Notes under the pieces: generated by a model | Database searches by the model: none | What the model was told of the DNA's origin: nothing | The model's input: the letters and a program-made list of their open reading frames with translations, nothing else | Shown: piece by piece, positions 1 through 10,700 of the stretch | Layout: each line of letters begins with the position of its first letter | How positions within the stretch are numbered: position 1 is the first letter of the stretch | Assembly: GCA_029339195.1 (NCBI GenBank) | Contig: JAPTJF010000051.1 | Location: 157,018 to 221,017 of the forward strand | Length of the DNA stretch: 64,000 bases | Source: Micractinium sp. NFX-FRZ | Taxonomy: Eukaryota; Chlorophyta; Trebouxiophyceae; Chlorellales; Chlorellaceae | Reading direction: 5' to 3' | Made by a program: the position numbers and the translations under genes

Positions 1-277
1 GAGTATGAGGAAGAGATGCAGACCCACACATCCCAGCTGGGCAGCAGTGCGAATGGGCGGGCCCTGCACTGGACGAAGGGGTGGTTTACTGCCGGCTCAC
101 TTTTGGGTGCTTTCTGCCTGGCATGGGTGACGATCAGCGCACTACCATCAAGCCGGGCAGGCACGGCGTGCCTCTCCCTCTGGCATGCCTCTTAATGCTG
201 TCCCCTCCCTACCGGCCCACGCGTGACCTCCTTGCCCCCGTGCCTGGTGTTGCTGTCTCCCTCGGCCCCTGCTGCAG

Positions 278-1228
278 GACCAGCGGCTCCGATGTGACCT
301 GGGACAAGACGGCCGAGATCTACAGCCCGCCCTACCTCTCCCTGGGTCCCCGCCCCGTCATCACCGCTGCGCCCTCAACAATGACGCCTGGGGATGAGCT
401 GGCGGTGCAGTACAACTCGACTGACCCGGTGACCAAGGCAATACTCATCCGGGCGGCAGCTGTCACCCACTCCTTGCCCTTTGGTGCGTCTCCGGCTGCT
501 GGTTGCTGCGCTCTGTCATGCCCAAGGGGCACGCCGGCGGTGCTGCCACTGCTGCCTGCTGGCTGAGGGCGGCAGGGTGCGAAATTTCGCCCCAACAATG
601 CGATTGTCAACTCCGCCCAACAGCCCACCACCTCTGCACCCAGAACGCCCGTGCTGGCCTGCCCACCCAGTGCGATGGTGCTGTTACGCCCCCTTTCCTG
701 CCACCTCACTGCCCTGCCACCCATCCCACTCAACCCCCTACCCCAATCGTGCGGCTCGCCTGCTGTGCAGACGCGCGTGCGCTGTGGCTGCTCGTCTCCT
801 CCAACGTCGGCGGCCTCATGAAGCTGCGCACCCCAGCCTCATACAACAAGCTGCCGCCTGGGCTGTGAGTGGCTGCCCTGCTGCCTTGCAGCCTGCTGGC
901 CTTGAGGACACGATCCCTCAGCATTCCTGCCTTCCTACCTGGCCTGCCTGCTGGCATGCCGCACGCTTGGCCAAAGTATCCCGCCTGCCTGCCTGCCTGC
1001 CCGCCTACCTGTTTGCACGACCCCCCCAAGGGCATCCGTCCTGCATGCCTGCCTACCTGCCTGCAACCGTCGGCAGCTCCTTTCCCGCCTTTCACCACCT
1101 GCCCCATCCCCTATCCCGCACGCATGCTCCCCCGTCGCTGCAGGTACATGCTGACCGTGCTGAGCAGCAAGGGGGTGCCCAGCGAAGCCAAAATCATTTC
1201 AGTTCCGCCGGCGCCTCGAGCCGAGTGA
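278..1228 (+). CDS. Glyoxal/galactose oxidase-like copper radical oxidase, C-terminal part (5' end outside or unresolved)
   Basis: Supported exons are 278-483, 771-864 and 1144-1228 (stop TGA). They join in phase to a C-terminal DUF1929-type domain: EIYSPPYLS, a RPVI strand, AAVTHSLPF, and the closing PPGLYMLTVLSSKGVPSEAK. In galactose/glyoxal oxidases this all-beta domain follows a kelch propeller, and the His of the 'THS' motif is the last copper ligand; that His is present here, so the visible part looks functional. Family members oxidise primary alcohols or aldehydes to aldehydes or acids plus H2O2, usually outside the cell. The kelch repeats and Tyr/Cys cofactor residues would lie left of the window. 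An open frame over bases 1-190 may be an upstream exon, but no convincing splice join was found. Family call is strong; substrate is unknown. Confidence 0.72.
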
Positions 1229-2270
1229 GCCAACGCTACGAGCGGGCCCAAGAAAGGAGGCAGGGGAGCTCAGCTGCACAGCCGATGTGAGGCAGCAGCC
1301 TGGCCCAGCCTTCCTACTCTTTCCCCCCTCTGCCTGACTCCATATTTTCGCAGTGTGCCCTGCTGGCCGGCCAGCCAGTACCGAGCCGGCCACTCACCTG
1401 CTGCCCACCACATCCCCTTGACCTAACGCCTCACTGCTGCGCGCATCTCACCCCCTCGTTTCAATGCATGCATGCGCATGCTTTCTCCTTGCCGCTCTGC
1501 CCCGCTGCTCCCCGCCCCCGCGCCAACCGTTGGATACTCGACGGCACACGATCGCCCCAATGCCTCCTTCCGCTCTCCCGATCTGTCACCTCCCTTCCTT
1601 CCCTTCACCGACGGCCCACCCATCTTTTCATTCATCCCCTTTTCCATTGAGCTATGTCTGCACGATGTGAATACCTCCCCCCCCCCCCCCCCCCCCTGGG
1701 TTCTTGGCATGCCTGGGCAGCGACGGTGAAGGGGAGTGCAGACAGAAGCGTGATGCCATTGGTGGCTTGCGTGACGTTCTGTGCACGCCGGCACAGGCAC
1801 ATGAGCCTGTGCCAGCTTGCATCACCTGTTCGAATGCAGTATGAAAAGGCGGCGGATGCAACAGCAGTCTGACGAACGGCTGGCCTCGCTGCAGCAGCGT
1901 CTCCCCAATCAGCCGCTCTGCCATGCCAAAGGCTGCAGCTGGCCCTGGATGGCGCTGCATGCGAGTGTTTGTGGAGTTTCACATGGGGATAACTTATTGC
2001 GCAATGGATACATACAATTCTGCGCTCTCAAGCGATGTGTTATGATGCGATGGCATCATGGGGACAGGCGTCATGGCTGTGCCAGCACAGCATCAGCAGT
2101 GCCGAGCATCACGCACGGAGCAGCACTGTGACTGCATGGCAACACCAAGCCTGATCAGGCATCCGTTCAATAAACAAGGGAAGGGCAGTCGAGATTAGCA
2201 GTCAAGGTCAGGAAGTGCTGGGAAAACGGGGATGGGAGCAACACAAGCGACACAAGCATGGGGCGTGCTG
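1229..2270. other. Intergenic region between convergent genes, low-complexity
   Basis: This holds the presumed 3' flanks of the oxidase gene (+) and the phosphatase regulator (-). No convincing gene was seen; the short open frames in both strands are Pro/Ser/His low-complexity. A run of about twenty C lies at 1677-1697. No clear TGTAA signal was found on either strand. Confidence 0.5.
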
Positions 2271-5200
2271 TCATCTGCTGCTGTGCTGCATGGTGGCGCG
2301 CCCTGCAGGTCGCACCCCCGCTGCCACGACGCCTGCCTTTGTTGCTTCGACGGCGAGGCGGGTCCCGCTGCTGCTGCTGCTGCTGCTGCTGCTGCCGCTG
2401 CCGTGCACTCCAATCTTGCCTGGTGGCGCCCCAGCCGCAGGGCCGCTGCTGCGTGCCTCTAACCCGGGGCTCGCAACGTGCAGGGCTGCCTTGAGCTTGG
2501 AAGCCAGTTGGCCCACGTCTGGTCTGCCAGGCGGGGCCAGCTTGCTGGCTGGTGACCGAGACATGTGGCTGCTGGCGGGGCCTACTACGCTGCTACCATG
2601 GGCCCTGCCTGTGGCGTCTGCTGCTGCTGCCGCTGCTGCTGCTGCCGCAAGCCGCTCAGGCAGCGAGGACTGCTGCTGGTGTGAGGGCGGCGACAGGGGA
2701 GGCGAGGCAGGGGAGCTCTGCGCTGGCGGGGTCGTGAGCGGCGACCGCCTGCTGGCTGTTGGCGAGGGCCGGCTGAGCTTGGGAGACGCTGCCGCTGCTG
2801 CTGCTCCCGCTGCTGCTGCTCCTGCTGCTGCTGCCCCCGTGTGAGATGCGTGAGCAGCTGCTTTAGAGGCAGCATTGGTCGTACCCCTGCTCAGGCGGCT
2901 GACCCCGTTGCCACCCCGCTGCACCCCATGTGATGCCGCGCTACCATGCCCCCCACGCTCCTCAGCCGCTGCCCCTCCCCCCTTGTCCGCCTCGTGAGCA
3001 GTGTGCCCAGAGGTGCTGCTGCGCAGAGCCGCTGCTGCGGCTGCACCCTTGAGCCGCACCCCCGGCGCTGCCCTGCTGCCGCCAGCCCCCAGGCTCTTGC
3101 TGGCACCGCCACCGCCACCCGCGCTGCCTGCTGCGCTCGGACTGCCCACAGCGCCAGCTGAGGCCGTGCGGGTGTGCAGGCTGCCTGCAGAGCTCTTCTC
3201 CCGCCGAGCCTCTGGGCTGTCTGAAGTGCTGCGCTGCGCCGCCGCAGCGGCAACCAGCCCGCCCCGCCCCTTGGAGCCGCTGCCGGAGCCTGCTGCTGCT
3301 GCTGCAGCTGGCCGCCCCCTGCTGCTGCCGCCCTTGCTGCTAGAGCTGGACTCCAAGCTGTTCCCACGGGACAGCGGTGGCAGCAGCAGCGCCAGGCGAG
3401 CGTTGACGGGTCGCAGCTGCTCGTCGTACGCAACTATGTCGGCGCGCACCCTGCGGCAGGCAGGGGCAGCGCAGGCACAGAGATCAGGGCGGTGAACGCA
3501 CATGGTAACCATCCCAGACAGATTTGGGGTGTGACCGGTGGTGGTGACTTGGCAGAGTAGGTCAGAGTGCAAGCAGAGCAGCACAGAGTATCAACAGGAC
3601 TGATGTTCTGCTGCTGAGGCGAAACCTCTTGTCTCATCACTGTTGTGCTGCCCGCCAGCCAATTCGGCACAGCGCCGGCCCCCACTGCCGCGCCCCAATC
3701 CCACCACCGCACATCCCTGTCCCGCTCCACACTCACTTGTCCAGCGCATCAGGGTCGAACACAAACTCGCGCTCCCCTTCTGCCCGCGCTGCGTCTGCCG
3801 CCTCAAAGGCCTTGACCTCCGCCGGGCTGCTCTCCAGCGCGCCGCACGACATGCGCACCGGCAGGCGCTTGAACTCCTCATTGGCCTGCATGGGTGGGGC
3901 AGAGAGACAGCCAGCCCGCTCGCCATCAACCTACGTGCATACCACATGCACAGGGAGACGGGCAGGCACGCTGCCCTGCCTGCAGCCCGCACGCCACGCC
4001 GGCATGCAGACACCCCTGCTCGCCCTTCTCTGTGCCCTCCGCCCCACCGCCTCACCACCCCTCACCAACCCACCGCCCTTACTACCGCCCTGCCAACCAG
4101 CAACCGCAACGCCACCTGCCCCCACACCTTGCGTGCCGCCTGGCACACATCCCCGTCGCCGTCTGTGATCAGGTGGCTCATCCCGCTGTTCAGCCGCTCC
4201 AGCAGGTGCACATCATCGGGCAGCGCCACCGCCTGCTTCAGCGCGGGCAGCGCCGCCGCCAGGTGCAGCCGCACGTTGGCAACAGGGTCGTAGGCCAGGG
4301 TGAGGGCCGGCTCCAGCAGGTGGGCCTGCAGGGAAGGGGCAGGGTGCATAGAGGGTGGCAAGTGGGCGGGCGAGACGTTGCGTTTTCAAAACGTTGTGGT
4401 TGTTTGGGGTCAAGCAGTCCCGTGTGCAGAGGAGAGGCCAGGGGGCAGGGCGAGTAGCCTGTGTGAGACTTGGGGTGGGACAAAGTGTGTGGTTGAGGCA
4501 GGCAGAGCATGAGATGGGGTGGCCAGGCAGGCGGGCAGGGATGCAAGCGGTTTGTTCTGCATGCAAACAGGCAACACCTGGTGCTGCCCCTGCCGACATG
4601 TGGGGCTATGGGTCAGGCAGTGCGCCCAGGCATCCCGCCCACCCACCTTGACAAACTTGCTGCTGAAGTGCTGCTGGGCGTGGCGGCAGAAGTCGATGAA
4701 GGCCATGCGCTGGCGGAAGCACTTGCTCTGCGGGACAATGATGGGGCAGGAACAGGCAGGCCAGCGGGGCACGTTTGGTTATGCTGCATTTAAATGTCCC
4801 ACCATCCCTGGCGGTGAATCAGCCTCCAGGAGGGATAAGGTGCTCGCCTCAAGAAGCTGCTTCACCCAGAGAGATGCTGCTTCGTGCAGCATCTTAAAGC
4901 CATCATGTGCTGCCGTCAGCTAAGCATGCACGCCCACCCACCTGCCCAAAGTCGTGGATGAGGCGGGAGTAGAGGGCGGTGCGGTGGGCGGGGCGGCGCA
5001 GCGCGCGCCAGATGGCGGCCGCGGCGGCTGCTGCGGCTGCCCGCACTGCCGCCACCCCATCTGCCATGTACTTGAATGCCAGCGGGAGGAAGCGGTCGTG
5101 CAGCTGGTCCCCGGTGAAAAAAGCGGGGAAGGCGACCATGGCCTGCAGCAGCGCCAGCTGCAGCCGCCAGCTGTACCCGCTCACCGCCTCCAGCCGCAGC

Positions 5201-7258
5201 AGCGGCTCCACAAAAGGTGCAAATGTCTTGCCCCGCTGCTCCTCCGCTGCTGCCGCCGCTGCCGCAGCAGCCACGGTCATTGCCGGTGCTGCAGGCCCCG
5301 GCGGGCGCGCGGGCGCAAAGTGCTCCAGCACTAGCGGCAGCCGCCCCAGCAGCTCCGCCTGCACCTCCTGCCGCTCATCCTGCAGCAGCGCCGCCACCGG
5401 CTGGCGCAAGTACTGGCAGCAGCGGTCGCGTCCCAGCGTGGCGGCAATGTCGTGCATGGAGCCCGCCATCGCCAGCCGCACCTCGCCGTCACCGTCAGAC
5501 GCCAGGCGCAGCAGCGTGTCGTGCAGGTGTGAGCCATACCGCCGCGCTGTGCCAGCACGCAACACCGCGGCAAAGCCGGCGGCGCAGGCCAGGCGCGTGG
5601 CGTGGTCGTGGCGCCAGGCCAGGCTGCGGTAGCACCCCAAGCAGGCGTGCACCTCTGGATCTCCGTCCATGTCTGGCACCAGCTTGCCCATCAGGCCGCC
5701 AAACCCGGCTGCCAGGCTGCGCTGCACCTCTGCGTGGGGGTCCAGGTCATGGCACTGCGCCAGCAGCAGCGGCAGCAGGCGCGACCGCCGCAGCTCCGGT
5801 GGTAACAAGTCCAGCACCGCTGTCGCCGCGCGCCAGGCGGTAGCGCGCACAAGCGCCTGGCAGTGGGGAAGGATGGAGTGTGGGCATGTGAAAAAGAAAG
5901 GGAGTTGCCCCCAAGAGGAGGGGTTGCCTGGCTGAAAGAGCCCTGAGCAAGCACGCAGCCGTATCTGGACAGGATTGGCTAGTGGCTCAGCAGTGGTGCA
6001 TAGCTGCTACAGGGTGGTAGGCGGGCACGCTTGTTGCGCAATCAAACCAGAGCTAGGTGACTGCTCATCCACAGCGTACCGCACTACCCAGCCTCCTTCT
6101 GCACCCCAAATGTCGCCCCTGCCACTCCGTGCGATATTTCGGCATCCAAGTCCCTACTGCGCACCGGCAGACCAACTCGCGATTGCAGCAGCCAGCACAA
6201 CCGCCACCAGCACGCTAACAACTACCAACTAACAACCTTTCCCTCTCCACCCCCACGCACCTCCTCATCTTCGAGCAGCGCAAACACGTCCTCAAGCAAC
6301 CCCGACAGGGACGCAGCCTCCAGCTTGGCCACGGCAGCACCCGCCAGCGTCGGCAGCTGCTGGCAGGCTGCATGCCGCACCTGCCACTCTGTGTCCATGC
6401 ACAGCGAGGTGGCCAGGCGCAGCAGCGTGCGCTGCAAGTCGTCAGCACCCACGTGGGGCGCCACCGTCCCCAGCACCTCGCACCCATGGCAGCGCTCGCG
6501 CAGGCCGCGCCCGGCGCCGGTGCGGGTCACAATTAGGGGCAGGACACGCGTGTGCACCGTGCTGGGCTCCACCGCAGCGCACACCTCGCCCAGGCAGGCC
6601 AGCCAGACGGCCTGCAAGCTGGAGTGCCCTGCGGGGTCGACCACCCCTGCCAGCGCCATCGGCAGGATCACATCTGTGATGTCCACCGGTGGCAGCAGGC
6701 GCTCACGCGCCAGCGTGCTGAATGCAGCAGCGGCCATGTGCTGGCCCTCTGCATCCAGCGAGCGCGCCACCTCTGCTAAGCCCCTCGACACCGCCGTCCA
6801 GGCGCCCCGCCCCGCCGCACGCACTAGCCCCGGCAGGTTCTGAATCACCGCCAGTTGCTGCACCTCCTGTCCGCCGCTGAGATACAACTGTGCACGCTCC
6901 ACATCGCTCAGGTCCTCGGACACCTGCGTGCAGCGGGCGTGGGGAGTGGGTCTGCTTGAGAAAGTAGCTGTCGGCGAGGAGAGGGCCGGGCGCCGGGCGA
7001 CGGCGGCAGGAGCGGGCCGCCGGCCAGCGATTGGCCGGCGCTGTTCCTGCTGGCGCACATGCCTCAGGAAACTGGGCCCGGCTGGCGGCCGTCCGAGGGA
7101 GCGGTGGGAGGAAGGTCAACCGGAAGCAGCCGACTAGTTCTTGTGCCGGCGCGCACCGTGAAGCGTTCAATGTCCGCCGCTGTCACAGCCTCCTCGCTGA
7201 AGGCGCGGTTGGCCTCCCCCGCCTCCCCCGTCACGGCTAAGGCGCCAGCCGCCGACAT
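2271..7258 (-). CDS. PPP4R4: PPP4R4-like HEAT-repeat protein phosphatase regulatory subunit
   Basis: Seven exons on the minus strand: 7157-7258, 6261-6923, 4942-5856, 4647-4727, 4128-4325, 3737-3885, 2271-3450; 1095 aa. Residues 1-700 follow the vertebrate PPP4R4 order: an ADIERFTVSEDLSDVERA opening (PPP4R4: EEIERLTVDEDLSDIERA), a QEVQQLAVIQNLP segment, serial HEAT-like helices, and YDPVANVRLHLAAALPALK followed by HLLERL (PPP4R4: HDPVANVRMKLCYLLPKVK). By family, it would act as a scaffold binding the catalytic subunit of PP4/PP2A-type Ser/Thr phosphatases. The last exon adds an algal-specific 390-aa Ala/Ser/Gly tail, surely disordered. The exon 6 donor sits inside an apparent stop (GACAAGTGA); splicing there keeps Lys and continues in frame, as the conserved start of exon 7 (RADIVAYDEQLRP) supports. 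The start Met at 7258 was chosen as the last before conserved sequence; an in-frame Met at 7438 is possible. Confidence 0.88.
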
Positions 7259-7772
7259 AGCCTTTCCGGCAGCCCCGCCCGCGCTACCAAGCAATTGGAT
7301 TGAAGGTGCGACGGAAATGAGTGTCCGGAAGGAGTTCTGGGAGAGGCAGGACAGCCAGCCACTGCCGCCAGCTGGGCGTCGGCCCCGCTGCCACCCGCCC
7401 CCCATTTCGCCCGTGGGTGTTGCCACCTGCCGCAACACTGGTCACTCTCTTCCTAGGGAATGCACTAGGTGAACAACGTTGTCACGAACCTAACGCTTGC
7501 AGGGATATGCCCTGCTGCTGCAGCCCCGCTGCTCCTGTTTTGCCGTGCTTTCGGGCGCGCCTGAGCACGCCTTGCTGCAGAAGCTTCAGTATGCAAATTG
7601 TCAGTCGTTACAAACATGTGTGGGTGCGCGTGTTGCACCATCCAAGAGGGTATCAAACGTAAATGAAATCATTGCGGCTGCCACCACGCCTCTCGTGCAC
7701 GCGTGCTCCACCGCCGCACAAAACAGACCCGGTGCTGAGGCCGGCGCGCACGCTGCGCACGGAACGCCTGGC
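7259..7772. promoter_or_regulatory. Spacer: promoter of the PPP4R4-like gene and 3' UTR of valyl-tRNA synthetase
   Basis: Head-to-tail spacer between two minus-strand genes. TTACA at 7608-7612 is TGTAA on the transcribed strand, about 160 bases past the ValRS stop, and is the probable polyadenylation signal. The remainder should contain the promoter of the PPP4R4-like gene; no further element was recognised. Confidence 0.55.
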
Positions 7773-10700
7773 TCAGCTCGAAGTCGCCAGCAGCTGCTGC
7801 ATGTCGCCCATGTGGTGCTTGATGCTCTCCATCTCCGCCTCCAGCTTCACCAGCCGCTCCACATCTGCGGGGGAGGGGAGCGGATGTGGAAGGAGATGAC
7901 CAAGGGCGCAATGGGTGAAGTTGGGCTGATGTGGCGACGAGGGAGAGGCTTGAAGGCAGGGAGGGCAGGGAAGCGGGCACTGCGTGGAGTACAAGTGAGC
8001 CAGGAAGGGTGCGCAGTGAATGCAGGATGCAGGTGCAAGAGTGGGGGCAGGGGGGGAGGGGCGGCACCCCACCGCTTGGGCTGTCAGGGTACGAATACAG
8101 ATTGATCGATCACGTGGGATCAGCAGGGGAATCAAGCGTTTCATCGCTCAGCCGGTGTGTGCATGTGAGTGCAAGCAGCGGGAGCAGGTGCAGGGAGATG
8201 CCAGGCACACATTGGGCCCTAGTCTTCGAGCTGTCAGGGTATGGATACTGATTATTCGATCACGGGGATCAGCAGGGGAATCAATCTTCTCATCGTCCAG
8301 CTCAGCCAAGCAAGGGTGTGCATGTGCATTAATGCAAAGTGCAGAGAAGCCAGGGGAAGGGCTCCACTGTTTGGCTGTCAGGGTACGAATACAGATTGAT
8401 CGATCATGTAGGATCAGCAGGGGAATCAAGCTTTTCATCGCTCAGCCGGTGTGTGCAAGAGGTGTGTGCAGGTGCAGGGGGAAGCCAGGTTCACACCCGG
8501 GCCCCAGCAATTGAGCTGTCAGGGTATGGACACTGATTATTCGATCATGAGGATCAGCAGGGGAATCAATCTTCTCATCATCCAGCTCAGCAAGGATGTG
8601 TGCAGGGAGTGCAGATGCAGGTGCCAAATATGAAGGAGCCGGGTTCGGGCCCGGGGCCCAATCCCAGGGCCCCAGCAGCAGTCACGGGCTGTCAGGGTAT
8701 GGATACTGATTGATCGATCACGTGGGATCAGCAGGGGAATCAAACGTCTCGTCACCCAGCTCAGGACTGCTTCAGATTTCGGTTGACCATGACACAGGCA
8801 GTGCACGCCCAACCGGGCCACCTAACCAACGGCACCAGGCAGCCTCGACGTCAAACAGCCTATACAGCATCACGGGAAGCCAGCCAGCCAGCACCACATG
8901 TGCGACACAACACCTGCCAGACGCCTTGCACGTGCAAGCACCGGGGACACGCACCCCGCCCAACCAGCCCAGCGCTCAGCTGCCGCACTGACGTCGCCAG
9001 GCATCGCTCTTGGCACGCCGGCAACTCACGCACCATGTAGCCACCACCCTGCCCTGCTGGCACTACACAACACTCGTAGTACTATCACATCACGATCGCT
9101 CACCAGCCGCCTTGATGTCCTCGGGCGTGCGCTCCTGGTAGGACGGCATCTCCATCTTCTTCCTCAGCGCCTCAAGCTTGCCGCCCGCCTCGGCCTCGCG
9201 CTTGCCCAGCTTCTCCAGCTCCTTGGCGGCATCCAGCACGCCGCTGCAGGCAGGGGTGAGAAGTAAGTAAGGGTCGAGAGTTGAATGGGGCAAGGTAGGA
9301 GGGCCAGGGAACCGGTGAGCGAGGCAACCCAGCTCCTTGGCAGCATCCAGCATGCCGCTGCAGGCAGGGGTAAGAAGGAAGTGAGGGCCAGGGACAAAGA
9401 TGGGCCAGGTGGGAGGTCAGGGGAAAGGGAGGGCGAGCCAACCCAGCAGCATCCATTCACGCCGCCGCTACAGGCAGAAGAAAGAGAGCAGATCCATCAA
9501 GGTTGGATTTGCAGCAGCGATCGAGAGGGCATGCTGCCAGCAGGTAGGAAAGCGGCAGGACAAGAGGGCGCTCCGCAGGGCACCGCCCTACAAAACCACT
9601 GCTCCCTGCTTAACGAACTAGAGCCGCAGCTGTGTCTCACCTGAGGGAGAGGTACACAGTGGTGTGCTCGTCCACGATTGCCACGCCGCAGCCGGTGGGC
9701 GCCGCCGCGCCCTCCTGCAGCCACACGAGCAGGTCGTGACGTGCATGGACAGGTTAGGCGAGGCGAGCGGTGGTCGGTGCGGGGTGCAGCGCAGGAGCGT
9801 GGCAGGTGGGCTGCCACCTCCCAGCCGGCACACCCCCTTTGCCCCACAGCAGCAACAGCTGTAGCATCCCCCACGCCGCCACCTCCAGAAGGGGCGGGAG
9901 CGTGGCAGGCGGGCTGTGGCACAGCCCTCTCTGCCCCACAGCAGCAGCTGCTGCGGCAGCGCAGTAGCATTCCCCGCCCACCCTTGCCCCCTCCCGCCCA
10001 CCACCCCTCACCTCCAAATGCTCCAGTGAGGCGCTTGTTGTGAGCGTCTGGATCTCGGTTGTGCAGCTTGCCAGCAGTGCGGCCTTGGCTGCAGGGAGGG
10101 GGCCAGGGGTGGGAGGCAGGGGCGCAGGGGCATGTGAGGGAGGGGTCCAGACAGCTTGCAGCAAGTAGCAGCAACAGCAACAGCGGCGGCGCCGGCGGGA
10201 GCCCCTGGCACCAGCGGTGCGGCTAACAGCGAGAGCGGTGGCACGAAGCGGCATGGCATGCCCAGCATGCCCAGCACGCCCAGCGCGCTCACCCGCGTCC
10301 TTGCAGCGCAGCAGCATGGGCGGCCGCTGCTTGGGCGTCAGCTCGTAGTCTCCACGCAGCTGGCGGGTGCTGCAAGGGGAGGCAGGCAGGCCACGTGTGG
10401 TGCATGAAGGGTCAGTTCACGTACGCCATAAAACATAACGCCAAACCCCACAAAGTGGCCTCCAGCCCGTCACCGGTTGACCACCGCCTGCACTCTAGCC
10501 TAGCCATACAGTGCGATGTATCCCACAAGATGCCACGACATGCCACACCACACAAAGTGGAACCCAGCCCCCGCGTGCACGTAGGCCATACATGTGCAGT
10601 AGGATGTACCCACAAGATGTACGCTACAAGACATGACGCCATACCCTAGAATGCCGCCTCCAGCCCCTCACCTGTTGACCACCGCCTGCACGTAGGCCAT

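Noticed and set aside
1..190. Frame starting EYEEEMQTHTSQLG as first exon of the oxidase, with membrane segment
   Set aside because: A hydrophobic stretch follows, but no splice join to the exon at 278 could be supported.
2215..3495. Plus-strand Leu/Ala-rich frames opposite the PPP4R4 tail
   Set aside because: CTG/CAG low-complexity read backwards; the minus strand joins in phase to conserved exons.
8091..8770. CRISPR-like array
   Set aside because: Units are about 140-170 bp with homologous 'spacers', inside a eukaryotic intron; it is a satellite-type tandem repeat.
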